In this document: positions 17,810 through 27,500 of the stretch, one piece after another
How positions within the stretch are numbered: the first letter of the stretch is position 1
Layout: each line of letters starts with the position of its first letter
Source: Alphaproteobacteria bacterium
Lineage (GTDB): Bacteria > Myxococcota_A > UBA796 > GCA-2862545
Reading direction: 5' to 3'
Assembly: GCA_020632955.1 (NCBI GenBank)
Contig: JACKEO010000019.1
Span: 1 to 64,000, forward strand
DNA length: 64,000 nt
The notes under the pieces: generated by a model
What the model saw: the letters and a program-made list of their open reading frames with translations, nothing else
Databases searched by the model: none
What the model was told of the DNA's origin: nothing
Made by a program: the position numbers and the translations under genes

Positions 17810-19644
17810 GAGGCGCGGCCCAGCCAGGCGGCCACCGCCTCCACCGCCGCCGGCGTGACGCCGGGCACCCGCGCGAGCTGGCCCAGGTCCTCGGGGCGGG
17901 CGGCGGCCAGGCGCTCCCGCACCTCGTGCGACAGCGAGCCCAGCGCGCTCCAGTCCACCTCGGGCGGCAGCCGGGCGCCGGCCATGCGCCGCGTGGCCTC
18001 GGCACGACGGGCGGCGCGCGCGATGTAGCCCGCGTACTTCACGTCCTGCTCCAGCGGCTCGGCCACCTCCGGGTCGAGGTCGGGCACGTGGGGCAGCAGG
18101 GCGCGCAGTGTGGACCAGTCCACCTCGGGGCGGCGCAGGATCTCGGCGCCGGCCAGCGGCTTGCGCGGCGGGGGCAGGCCCAGGGCCTCGAAGCGCGCGG
18201 TGGTGGCGGCGTCGGGCACCACCGGGGTCTCCAGCGCCTCGGTGGCGTCCTGGCGCGCGGTCTCGCGGGCCTCGAACGCGGCCCAGGCCTTGTCGTCCAC
18301 CAGGCCCAGCGCGCGGCCCTGCGGCATGAGCCGGCGGTCGGCGTTGTCCTCGCGCAGCAGCAGGCGGTGCTCGGCCCGCGACGTGAACATGCGGTAGGGC
18401 TCGCCGCCCACCCCGCGGGTGACGAGGTCGTCGACGAGCACGGCCAGGTAGGCCTCCTCGCGACCCGGGCGGAAGGGCTCGCCGCGCGCGGCGCTCACGC
18501 CGGCCACGAAGCCCTGCACGGCGGCCTCCTCGTAGCCCGAGGTGCCGTTGACCTGGCCCGCCAGGAAGAGGCCGCCCACCTCGCGGTGCTGCAGCCCGTG
18601 GTCCAGGTCGCGGGGGTCGGCCACGTCGTACTCCACGGCGTAGCCGTGCTGCAGGATCTCGGCCTGCTCCAGCCCGGGCACCGCCCGCACCACCTGCGCC
18701 TGCAGCCCCGTCGGCAGCGAGGTCGACAGGCCGTTCACGTAGACGCGGTCGGTGTCGTGGCCCTCGGGCTCGAGGAACAGCAGGTGGCGATCGCGGTCGG
18801 GGAAGCGGGTGACCTTGTCCTCGATGCACGGGCAGTAGCGGGGGCCGCGGCCGGTGATGGCGCCGGTGTGCAGCGGCGAGGCTGCCAGGCCCGACCGCAC
18901 CAGGTCGTGCACCGTGGGGGTGGTGGCGGTGAGGAAGCAGGTGAGCGGGCCGCGCTCCCGGGGGACCCTCGCGAAGGAGAAGCGCCCGCCCGTCACGTCC
19001 TCCTGGGGCTCCAGGCGGTCCCAGGCGATGGAGGCCGCGCGCAGGCGGGGCACGGTGCCGGTCTTCAGGCGGCTGGTGCGCAGGCCCAGGTGGCGCAGGT
19101 CGTCGGCGAGGCGGTGGGCGCTGCCGTCGCCGAGGCGGCCCCCCTCGGTGCGCTCCTCGCCCCGGTGCATCACGGCGGCGAGGAAGGTGCCGGTGGTGAG
19201 CACCACCCGCGGGGTGGCGATGCGGCGGCCGTCGGCGAGGCGCACGCCCGTGACCCGTCCGCCGGCCACGTCCACGCCGGCCACCTCGCCCTCCAGCAGG
19301 CGCAGCCCCGGGATCGCCGCGAGCGTGCGCTGCATCACGCGCGGGTAGTGGTCGACGTCCACCTGGGCCCGGCTGGAGCGCACCGCGAGGCCCTTGCGGG
19401 TGTTGAGGTGGCGGAACTGCACGGTGGCGGCGTCGGCCACCCGGGCCATCAGCCCGCCCAGCGCGTCGAGCTCGCGCACGAGGTGGCCCTTGGCGAGGCC
19501 GCCGATGGCGGGGTTGCACGACAGGCGCCCCACCCCGGCGCGCGACAGCGTCACGCACACCACGTCGAGCCCCAGCCGCGCCGCGGCCGCCGCGGCCTCG
19601 CAGCCCGCGTGTCCTGTTCCGACCACGACCAGATCGGCGTGCAT
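17806..19644 (-). CDS. mnmG: tRNA uridine 5-carboxymethylaminomethyl modification enzyme MnmG
   Basis: The 612-residue protein is the FAD-dependent subunit (GidA) that, with MnmE, installs the carboxymethylaminomethyl group on U34 of certain tRNAs. The FAD-binding site is VVGTGHAGCEAA at residues 7-18 (usual GGGHAG here GTGHAG). Conserved stretches include SCNPAIGGLAKGHLV, RGPRYCPCIEDK, QVNGTSGYEEAA, MFTSRAEHRLLLREDNAD and the C-terminal KYAGYIAR. The length is close to the usual 620-630. It heads a - strand run of four genes and is divergent from a sulfatase-like gene across 107 bases. The usual neighbours such as rsmG or parAB are not present in this window. Confidence 0.95.
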   Translation of the reverse strand: MHADLVVVGTGHAGCEAAAAAARLGLDVVCVTLSRAGVGRLSCNPAIGGLAKGHLVRELDALGGLMARVADAATVQFRHLNTRKGLAVRSSRAQVDVDHYPRVMQRTLAAIPGLRLLEGEVAGVDVAGGRVTGVRLADGRRIATPRVVLTTGTFLAAVMHRGEERTEGGRLGDGSAHRLADDLRHLGLRTSRLKTGTVPRLRAASIAWDRLEPQEDVTGGRFSFARVPRERGPLTCFLTATTPTVHDLVRSGLAASPLHTGAITGRGPRYCPCIEDKVTRFPDRDRHLLFLEPEGHDTDRVYVNGLSTSLPTGLQAQVVRAVPGLEQAEILQHGYAVEYDVADPRDLDHGLQHREVGGLFLAGQVNGTSGYEEAAVQGFVAGVSAARGEPFRPGREEAYLAVLVDDLVTRGVGGEPYRMFTSRAEHRLLLREDNADRRLMPQGRALGLVDDKAWAAFEARETARQDATEALETPVVPDAATTARFEALGLPPPRKPLAGAEILRRPEVDWSTLRALLPHVPDLDPEVAEPLEQDVKYAGYIARAARRAEATRRMAGARLPPEVDWSALGSLSHEVRERLAAARPEDLGQLARVPGVTPAAVEAVAAWLGRAS

Positions 19645-19751
19645 GGGGCCCTCGGGGGGCGGGGTCTATCACCGGGCGGGGCGGCTGCAGGGCTGGCTCG
19701 CCGCCGTCGGCCATGCCAAGGGGCGCGCGGACCGTGCCTCGGGGGCCTCGC

Positions 19752-21215
19752 ATGCGGAAGCTCATCGGCCTCGCCGCGCTCGCCCTGCTGCTGGGGGGCG
19801 CGGGGACGGGCGTGGCCTACAAGCAGCGCCGGGTGCTGCGCGAGCTCTGGCGCAAGCCCTCCGATGCCGGCCAGGTGGCCCAGGCCGTCGCAGCCACGGA
19901 CTGGAGCGCGTCGCGCGGTGCCGACCGCCGTCCCGACGTGGTGGTCGTCGTGCTCGACACCGTGCGGGCCGATCGCCTCGAGCTGCACGGCCACGCGCGG
20001 TCGACGATGCCGCGGCTGGCGGCCTGGGCGCAGGGGGCGCGGGTGCACGACGACGCCCGGGCCAACGCGTCGTGGACCCTGCCGTCGCACGCCTCCCTGT
20101 TCACCGGCGCCGATCCCCTCGCCCACGGCGCGCACCGCGGCGCACCCGAGCAGGTGGGCGAGGTGCTGGCCCTTCCCGACGAGGCCGTCACCCTGGCCGA
20201 GCACCTGGGCGAGGCGGGCTACCGCACCGCGGCGGTGGTGGGGAACACCGTGTACGGCGGCCCCCGCTTCGGCGTGGCCCAGGGCTTCGAGATCTACCTG
20301 GGACCCGACTTGCGCATGCTGGGACGGTCGGCCTACTACCCCACCGCCGACCGCATCACCGACGTGGCGCTGGGCCTGCTCGACGCCCGCGGCGACGACC
20401 CCGTCTTCCTCTTCCTCAACTACATGGACGCCCACCAGCCCATCGTGCTGCGGCCCGAGCACCTCGACGGCCCGGTGGACCCCGAGCTGGTGCCCGACCG
20501 CCCCCGCGCGATGGAGGCCATCCGCGCCGGCTTGCGCGGCGAGCCCATGGATGCGGCCGTCGCGGACGCCTGGTCCCGTGGGTACGAGGGCGAGCTGCGC
20601 TTCCTCGACGTGCACCTGTCGCGCCTGCTCGACGGCCTGGCCGCGCGGGGCATCGACGGCGACGACCTCGTGGTGGTCACCTCGGACCACGGCGAGGAGT
20701 TCGGCGAGCTGGGCACCTTCGGCCACGGCCTCACCCTGCACGACGCCGTGCTGCGCATCCCCCTGCTGGTGCGCGGCCCGGGCGTGGCGCCGGGGCGCGA
20801 CCCCTCCCCCGTGCAGCTCCACGACATCCCCCGCTGGGTGACCGACGCCGCCGGCCTGCCGCCGCTGCCCGGCCAGGTGGGGGCCCGCACCCTGCAGGTG
20901 GCGGAGCAGTACGGCCAGGTGCCCGTGTACCTGCCGGAGGACCCCGCCCTGCGCGCCCGCCTGAACGTGGTGGAGCGCGTGTTCGTGCACGAGGACCGCA
21001 TGCTGCTGCGACGGGAGGACGGGGGTCGGACGGCGTGGGATCTCGCCGCCGACCCGGGCCAGCAGGCGCCGCTGGCCGAGGCGCCCTGGGCAGCGGAGCT
21101 GGAGGCGGCGGCCGAGGGCTGGGAGGCGGGGTCGGTGCGGCGCGAGGGGAAGCGGGCCGAGGCGCTGTCGGTGGAGGAGCAGGAGCTGCTGAAGGGGCTG
21201 GGGTACGCGGAGTAG
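19752..21215 (+). CDS. Sulfatase-like (alkaline phosphatase superfamily) membrane-anchored protein
   Basis: The 487-residue product begins with an uncleaved-looking signal anchor (LIGLAALALLLGGAGTGVAY). The ATG at 19752 was chosen over a frame-consistent upstream start at 19713 because it places the charged MRK directly before the hydrophobic stretch. The sulfatase fold is indicated by VVVLDTVRADRL (metal Asp), ASWTLPSHASLFTG (active-site region) and VVVTSDHGEEFGE (metal Asp-His). The usual formylglycine-forming Cys or Ser of CxPSR is replaced by Thr in TLPSH. The nucleophile may therefore be Thr, as in phosphoethanolamine transferases, and classical sulfate hydrolysis is uncertain. The enzyme should act in the periplasm on an envelope component. 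Confidence 0.8.
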   Translation: MRKLIGLAALALLLGGAGTGVAYKQRRVLRELWRKPSDAGQVAQAVAATDWSASRGADRRPDVVVVVLDTVRADRLELHGHARSTMPRLAAWAQGARVHDDARANASWTLPSHASLFTGADPLAHGAHRGAPEQVGEVLALPDEAVTLAEHLGEAGYRTAAVVGNTVYGGPRFGVAQGFEIYLGPDLRMLGRSAYYPTADRITDVALGLLDARGDDPVFLFLNYMDAHQPIVLRPEHLDGPVDPELVPDRPRAMEAIRAGLRGEPMDAAVADAWSRGYEGELRFLDVHLSRLLDGLAARGIDGDDLVVVTSDHGEEFGELGTFGHGLTLHDAVLRIPLLVRGPGVAPGRDPSPVQLHDIPRWVTDAAGLPPLPGQVGARTLQVAEQYGQVPVYLPEDPALRARLNVVERVFVHEDRMLLRREDGGRTAWDLAADPGQQAPLAEAPWAAELEAAAEGWEAGSVRREGKRAEALSVEEQELLKGLGYAE

Positions 21216-21659
21216 CGGGGCGGGCGCCGCCATGAGCGCTACCACAGGCCGCCGTGCTCGGACGCGCGGCTGCGCGCCACGGTCAGGTGTCGACCGACGA
21301 GCGCGCGGAAGCGGAACCCGTGATGCCCCCTCGATCCGCCTGACGGTGGTCGACCGAAGCGTCTGTAGCGCCCTTCGTGCCGGAGCTGGTCGCCGACGCC
21401 GCCACGCACGTTCGCCCCTCCTGACTCGAGTTCGATCCGGCCAAGCTCGAGGACAACATGATCACGGCCCCCGACCGCCAGGATCTGCCCTTCGAGCTGA
21501 ACGAGAACGCGATCGTCGAGTACTGCTTGCAGGATCTCTGATCGCGCCGCACCACGCGCGGCACGCACTGCGCGTCGTGGGGTGACACAGCCGTCTCGTC
21601 CCGCACCCCCTCGCCCGCGCCCGCGCTACGCTGCGGCTCCACAGGCAGGGGGTTCGTGC
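21216..21659. other. Intergenic stretch around the S4 remnant
   Basis: Apart from the decayed S4-like sequence at 21240-21541, I see no gene. The last 50 bases contain an AGGGGG ribosome-binding site that serves the lipoprotein starting at 21660. Confidence 0.5.
21240..21541 (+). pseudogene. Decayed ribosomal protein S4 (rpsD-like) remnant
   Basis: The 3' part in frame from 21374 reads FVPELVADAATHVRPS, stop, then LEFDPAKLEDNMITAPD and onward to NENAIVEYCLQDL. This resembles the S4 C-terminus, where families typically have a W-LEFDPxKLEG block, a PxRxDLP block and an INExLIVExYS end. The internal TGA (21422-21424) sits where S4 usually has Trp. Upstream pieces APSIRL (about 21325-21343) and RHGQV (about 21278-21292) match the S4 motifs IPSxxL and RHxHF but lie in different frames, so at least two frameshifts are present. 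No intact start or ribosomal-operon neighbour is seen. This is best read as a decayed duplicate. Confidence 0.6.
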
Positions 21660-24194
21660 ATGCGATGGCTGTGGGCACTGGCGTTCGTCGCGGCATGCAC
21701 CCCCGGCGCCGGCAAGGACGGCGCGGACGTGAAGGCGCCCGACACGGGCGCCGCCACCGGCAGCGCCGACAGCTCCGACGACACGTCGGAGACCGGGACG
21801 GGCGACTCCGGCGACTCCGGCGACTCCGGCGACTCCGGCGCGGGCGACTCCGGCGACTCCGGCGCGGGCGACTCCGGCGCGGGCGACTCCGGTTCCACCC
21901 TTCCCCTCACCGCCGACGGAGGCGCATGGCTGCTCGTGGACCCCGGCGCCGAGGTCACCCTGGACGGCGTCGCGTCCACGGGGCCGATCGCTTCCTGGAC
22001 CTGGACCCGTACCGCGGGAGAGGCGGTCACCACCACGCCGGTCGGGAGCACCGCGGTGCGATTCACGATGCCCGACGAAGCGGAGGCCTCCGTCACCTTC
22101 GAGCTCGAGGTCGCCGACGGCCTCGGGGGTACCGCCATCGACACGGTGGAGGTGCACACCGCACCGGTGGTGCCGTCCATCTCGCCCGACACGGTGCTGA
22201 ACTTCGAGACCGGCGACGGGGGCCTGGTGTCGCAGGGTGGCGCCGCGTGGACCTGGGGCGAGCCGCAGAACGGACCCACGGGTGCAGCGAGTGGCGCCCT
22301 GGCCTGGTCGACCACGCTCACCCAGACCTCTCCGGCCGGGCAGGACAGCCGCCTGTACCTGCCCACGCTCGACCTCACAGCCACTGCGAGGGCCGCGTTC
22401 GTGGCGCACCTCTTCCACCCCTACGCCTCGCCCTCCACGGTGGCCCTGGAGGTCTTCGACCCCGAGCAGGGCTGGGTGAAGCTGGCCGCGCCGAGCGCGC
22501 CGTACACCGCCACCGAGCTCGGTGAGCCGGTCTGGCAAGAGGTCGGCCTGCCGGACGACTACGCCACCGTCGTGGTGCCCCTGGACGCGTGGTCCGGTGC
22601 GGAGGTCCGCGTCAGGCTGCACTTCTTCAACCCCGGCGTGGGCAGCGGGTGGGGCGCCTACCTCGACGACGTCGCCCTGCTCGACGAGGGCGGCGACGTC
22701 GACCAGGATGGCCTCACGGGGGCTTGGGACGAGTGGACGGCCGGCCGGGGTGCCGATCCCCTCCTGAAGGACACCGACCGCGACGGCGTGCCCGACGGCA
22801 CCGACCTGGCGCCTGCCAACCCGGCGTGGGGCGACGTCGTCTCTCCGGTCTCGCTCGGCACCCTGCTCGATCTGGAGGCGGACGACGGCGGCTGCGTCGC
22901 GGGTGGATCGCTCTGGGAGCACGGCGTGGTGAGCGGCATCCCCGACGCCGCGGCCAGCGGGTCGCAGGTGTGGGCGACGGATCTGGATGCCGCCTACCCG
23001 AGCCTCCAGCGCGCCTTCCTCTACCTTCCGCCTGTGGATCTCGCGGGGGCCACCGAGCCCGTGTTGGCCTTCCACCTCCGCGCGATCCTCTCCGGCACCG
23101 CGGACACGCTCCGCGTCGAGGGCCGGGACGCCACGGGTGCGTGGATCGACCTGCCCGCCGCGTTCCCGACGCCGACGGGCTTCGACGCGGCGCGCGGTCT
23201 GCAAGGCCTCGGCAGCCACGGCTACCACACCACCTACGCGCCCGTGGTGGTGCCCCTCTCCCCCCTGCCGCGCGAGCTCGCGGAGCTGCGCCTGGTGTTC
23301 GTGAGCGACGCTCTCGGCGAGAGCCGCGGCGTGTACGTCGACGACCTCGGCTTCTACGAAGAGACCACCGACGCCGACGCCGATGGCGCGGCAGGCGTGC
23401 TCGCAGAGCTGACCGCGCTCGAGACTGACCCCCTCGACCCCGACAGCGACGGCGACGGGAGCCTCGACGGCGCCGATCCGCACCCGCTCAACCCGGCCTG
23501 GCACCCCGGTGCCACCCCATGGTCGCCACCCTGGCTGGCCGACTTCGAGGGCGGAGACGACGGGGGCCTCGCCACGGCGGGCGTCCTCTGGGAGCACGGC
23601 ACGCCGATCGGGGGCCCCGGGGCCGCCGCCAGCGGGAGCGAGCTCTGGGCCACGAACCTCGTCGGGAACTACTTCGCCGCTGCGGACGAGACGGTGTACC
23701 TCCCGCCGCTCGACCTCACGTCCGCGAGCGACCCCACCCTCGCCTTCCACCTGTGGGTGCGGGGGGCCGGCGCGAACACGGGCCTGCGGATCGAGCGAAG
23801 AGGCCCCACCGGTGCCTGGGTGAACCTCCCGTTCGTCTCTCCCGATGCCGACCGCACGGATCTCGCCGGCAAGCCCATCCTGGGCGTACAGGGCGACGGC
23901 ACCTCCTACGTCGCCGTGCTCGCCGATCTGAGCCTGCTCATCGGGAGCACGGTGGAGGCCCGCCTGTCGTTCCGGCACACCTCGAGCGGGATCACGTGGG
24001 GCGCCTACGTGGACGACGTGGGCTTGTACGAGGAAGCCGACGACCCCGACGGCGACGGGCTGACCGGGCTGCGCGCCGAGGCGGCCGCCCACGGCACCGA
24101 CCCCCTGGTCGCCGACTCCGACGGCGACGGCAGCTCGGACGGCGAGGAGATCACGGCGAACACCGACCCGAACGATCCAGACGACCACCCCTAG
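21660..24194 (+). CDS. Large lipoprotein with PKD-like, three jelly-roll-like and Asp-rich Ca-binding modules
   Basis: The 844-residue protein has a short lipoprotein signal (LAFVAAC, Cys 13), then an Asp/Ser/Gly stalk with GDSGDSG repeats (about 48-78) and a PKD-like domain (about 80-165). Three homologous units of about 210 residues follow, each opening with a Gly-rich GG.LW.HG..GGP-AAASGS-LWATNL type motif and ending with an acidic DxDxDG thrombospondin-type-3-like segment (DVDQDGLTGAWDEW, DADADGAAGVLAEL, DPDGDGLTGLRAEA). The units resemble MAM/jelly-roll carbohydrate-binding folds. It is probably an outer-surface adhesin or polymer-binding protein stabilised by Ca2+. It is flanked by an S4 remnant and an IS3 stub. 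Confidence 0.75.
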   Translation: MRWLWALAFVAACTPGAGKDGADVKAPDTGAATGSADSSDDTSETGTGDSGDSGDSGDSGAGDSGDSGAGDSGAGDSGSTLPLTADGGAWLLVDPGAEVTLDGVASTGPIASWTWTRTAGEAVTTTPVGSTAVRFTMPDEAEASVTFELEVADGLGGTAIDTVEVHTAPVVPSISPDTVLNFETGDGGLVSQGGAAWTWGEPQNGPTGAASGALAWSTTLTQTSPAGQDSRLYLPTLDLTATARAAFVAHLFHPYASPSTVALEVFDPEQGWVKLAAPSAPYTATELGEPVWQEVGLPDDYATVVVPLDAWSGAEVRVRLHFFNPGVGSGWGAYLDDVALLDEGGDVDQDGLTGAWDEWTAGRGADPLLKDTDRDGVPDGTDLAPANPAWGDVVSPVSLGTLLDLEADDGGCVAGGSLWEHGVVSGIPDAAASGSQVWATDLDAAYPSLQRAFLYLPPVDLAGATEPVLAFHLRAILSGTADTLRVEGRDATGAWIDLPAAFPTPTGFDAARGLQGLGSHGYHTTYAPVVVPLSPLPRELAELRLVFVSDALGESRGVYVDDLGFYEETTDADADGAAGVLAELTALETDPLDPDSDGDGSLDGADPHPLNPAWHPGATPWSPPWLADFEGGDDGGLATAGVLWEHGTPIGGPGAAASGSELWATNLVGNYFAAADETVYLPPLDLTSASDPTLAFHLWVRGAGANTGLRIERRGPTGAWVNLPFVSPDADRTDLAGKPILGVQGDGTSYVAVLADLSLLIGSTVEARLSFRHTSSGITWGAYVDDVGLYEEADDPDGDGLTGLRAEAAAHGTDPLVADSDGDGSSDGEEITANTDPNDPDDHP
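21801..21891 (+). repeat. 9-bp GGCGACTCC tract encoding GDS repeats
   Basis: About eight near-perfect GGCGACTCC units, some separated by GGCGCG, encode a Gly-Asp-Ser linker just after the lipid anchor. Such short tandem tracts can change length by slippage. A similar GDS linker, with a different nucleotide unit, occurs in the MYXO-CTERM protein at 56202-59408. Confidence 0.8.
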
Positions 24195-24553
24195 AGCGCC
24201 CTTGCGGCGTCGACCGGTCACGTTGATCGACCCCAAGCCGCGGTCCGCTGTCGTCGAGACAAGGCGGAGGGGTGAGGTCGTCGCAGCGCTACGTCGAACG
24301 TCCACAGCGCGGTCGGGGCGGCCGATGGCCCGGTAGCATGGAAGGACGTCGACGACGCCCGTAGGGCCATCAGGGCCTACGTCAACGGCTGCTTCAACCC
24401 CAAGAGACGGCACTCGACGTTGCAGTACCAGACGCCTGTCGAGTTCGAGAACAACCACCGCGCTTCCCGTCGGGAAGCGGCCTGACCAGGTGGTCCGTCA
24501 ACGGGGGGCGAGGTCAGGTCCCGCCTCCCGCCTCGCGCCCCCTGCCTCCCGCC
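24195..24553. other. Intergenic stretch with IS3 remnant
   Basis: Between two large convergent secreted-protein genes. It holds the transposase stub at 24336-24485, preceded by about 140 bases without recognisable content. Near 24516-24554 there are three close copies of TCCCGCCTC. No promoter or RNA gene was recognised. Confidence 0.5.
24336..24485 (+). pseudogene. IS3-family transposase (OrfB) C-terminal stub
   Basis: The frame reads WKDVDDARRAIRAYVNGCFN, then PKRRHSTLQYQTPVEFENN, ending in REAA and TGA at 24483. This matches the end of the IS3-family integrase-core transposase, where the usual form is a Y-N-x-x-R-x-H-S-x-L-G-Y-x-S/T-P-x-x-F-E block. The catalytic DDE residues and everything upstream are missing, and no terminal inverted repeats were identified. 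It shows that an insertion element once resided next to the lipoprotein gene. Confidence 0.7.
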
Positions 24554-27500
24554 TCAGGGCGGGGCGGGGAGGCGGTAGCGGACGGTGACCTCGGCGTAGT
24601 CCGTGGTGATCCTGGCGTAGGCGCCATTCGGGTTCGACGTCCCGCGGCTGCCGTTCGTTCCGACGGGGCGCGCGCCGACGTGGACCGAGCGGTCGTCTCC
24701 GAGGAACAGGGAGGCCAGGCGAACGGCGTCGATGCTGTAGGAGCAGGAGGGGACGCCACTCACCGAGGCGTCGGCCACGACGGTCCAGCAGAGCTCCTCC
24801 GGGGCGTCCGCATCCGAGGCGTGGGCGTCGACCTCCACCCACGCCCCGCGGTCCCAGACCACGAGCTGGGCGCCGTCGACGGGGACGTAGGTCCCGCTTC
24901 CCGGCGTCGACTCCTCGAACGCCGAGCCCCCGGCGAACCAGCGCACGGTGGCGGACCTGAGCGCGCTGCCGGCGTCGGCATCGGCCAGCCCGAACACCGC
25001 CTCGAGGAGGGCGGCCGGGCGATCATCCCGGCCACCGTTCCATTCCCAGGTCCCGTCGTCTGCCCCTCCGCCGAAGAGGAGGATGGAGTCGCGGCCGTCG
25101 TGCTCTGCCACGGCGTGGTCGTCACTGGGTGGGGGTGAGCGGGGAGGGTCGTACTGTCGCCACGTGCCGTCCCATCCCCAGGTCTCGTCGTTGGCGGACG
25201 CATCCTCGGGGTCGCCACCGAACAGCACCAGCTCCTTCCTGCCGTCGTCCCACGCGAGGGTGGTGCCATGCCGTCCGGACGGGCGCGTCCCCGTGGTGTT
25301 GCGCCGGGTCCAGGAGGAGCCGTTCCACTCCCAGGTGTCGTCGGGGTCTGCGCCGGAGGTGGCGCCACTGAAGAGCACGACCGTGCCCCGGGTGCGATGG
25401 AAGGCTGCCGCGGAGGACGTCCTCGCGCTCGGGGTCCCCTGGGCCTCCAGCGTCCAGGTGTCCGTGCCCACGAGCGACAGGACGTGGGTCTCGTCGTCCG
25501 AGGACGAGAGCCCGAAGGGCCCCGATGTCGCCACGACCCCACCGAACAGCACGCTCTCCGACCGCGATCGGTCGTAGGCGAACGCATGGCTGGATCGCCA
25601 CGCGGGCGCGCCCGAGGGAAAGACCTGGACCCAGTTCGATCCGGTCCAGGTCCAGGTGTCGTCGAGGAGCCCGAGCGTGAAGGCGTCGCCGCCGTACATC
25701 ACGGCCCGGGACTGTGACGTGTCGTACACCATCTCGTGGCGGTAGCGTCCCGTCGGGACGGTGGAGGGGGACTCCTGGCGCCAGCCGTGGCGTGTCCAGG
25801 TCCAGGTGTCGTCGGCGGCACCGACGTCGAACCAGTAGCCACCGAACAGCACCACCTCGCCGGTCTGGGCGTGGTAGGTCATCGCGTGGTCCGCGCGTTC
25901 GTGGGGGGTGTCGGTGGAGAAGGCCTCCCAACCGGATCCCGAGTACGCCCACAGCTGGTCGGTACTCCCCGTCGCGGTGTAGTCCGTTCCGCCATGCACG
26001 AGGATCTCCTCGCGCTCGGAGTCGTAGGCCATCGCGAACCGGATCCTGTCGGAGGGGGCCAACGTGCTCACCCTCAGCCACGTGCGGGCGCTCGCCGACC
26101 ACCGCCATGTGTCGGAGAACCCCCCTCCCGAATCGTAGCCGCCGAACAACGTCACGCGGTTGCGGTGGGCCTCCCACACCATGTGGTGGTCCCGCCGCGG
26201 GCTCGGGATCGTCGGGTCCTCGGTCCGGGGGCTCCAGGTGGTCCCGTTCCACACCCAGGTGTCGTTGGTGTAGGAGCTCGCGTCCGTGCTGCCTCCGAAC
26301 AGGAGCACCCCGCCGTCGTCGGGACTCGTGGCGATGCCGAAGTTGGCTCGTGCGGGAGGCCTCGTCGTCGGCGTGGTCGCCTGCCACTGGATGCCGTTCC
26401 AGAGCCAGGTGTCGTCGAGCCGATCGCCGTCGGCATCCTCTCCGCCGAAGAGCACCACGCGGTCGTGGGTGGCGTCGTAGGCCATGCCGTGGCGTCTGCG
26501 CGGTACCGGCCCTGTCGAGGCGACGTAGGACCAGCTCTCGCCATCCCAGGTCCAGGTCTGGCCGGACAGGTTGCCGTCGGACCCGGTTCCCCCGAAGAGC
26601 ACGATGCGGTCGCTGCCGGCGTGGTAGGCCATGGCGTGATCGACGAGTTCGGGGGGGGTCACATAGGGATCAAGCTGGCGCCACCGGTACCCGTCCCACT
26701 GCCACGTCGCGTTGCCTCCGAACGCGCCGGAACCGCCGAGAACGATGGCCACGCCGCGCGAGGGATCGAAGGCCATGGCGTGGTTCGTGAACCCTCCCGG
26801 CCACACTCCCCTCCGGGAGCGGTCCTCCCAGGTACCGGTCCCTTCCGTCTCGGCGACCCACCCGTCGTTGCGGATCGACGGAGCGATCGTGGCGCGCTCG
26901 GTGTCGAGCACATCGACGGGAGGGACGCGACGCACGGGTGCGATGCGTGGGGCCAGGAAGGGGTGGTCGTCAGGCCCTGAGCTCGCGCCGGGGACGGCCG
27001 TCCACGCGATGTCCCGCACCCGCACGTCCGGTCCGACGTTGCCGGCGTCGTCGACCTCCGCCACCTCGATCTCCGAGAGGTCGAAGGGCAGGCTCAGGGG
27101 GCCGAAGGATCCATCGTTCCCCACGGCGGTGATGCCGTACACGTCGCCGGCACCGAGTCCCGCCCGACGCACGAGCACCGTGCTGCCCGGTGTGGCGGCA
27201 TCGGCGAAGCCCTCCACCTCGTACTGCGTGTTCGCGGCGAACTCGCCGCCCCCGAGGTTCTCCCCCGGCGTCCCGTCTCCCCAGGGCTTTCTTGTGTAGA
27301 CGATGGTGCCCTCGGAGTCGACATCGGGCGTGGTCGACGGGGGCGTCAGGTCCACCTGCAGGGCCATCTCCAGGGCCGCCGTCCCGATGTTCCCCACGAG
27401 GTCCTCGAGCTCGACCTCGAAGGTGACCAGCTCCCCGTCCGACCCGAAGGGGCCGAGCTTTCGCCAGCGCGCGGAGCGCGACGGGGCGGTGAACTGGGGT

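Noticed and set aside
10972..21424. Reassignment of TGA to a sense codon in this organism
   Set aside because: Two TGA codons interrupt conserved positions (a Cys and a Trp), but TGA ends most clear genes here (for example at 2034, 9995 and 44873), so it is a normal stop.
21232..21585. Open frame on the + strand over the S4 remnant
   Set aside because: Its product is Arg-rich and unlike any protein, while S4-like motifs appear in the other frames of the same DNA.
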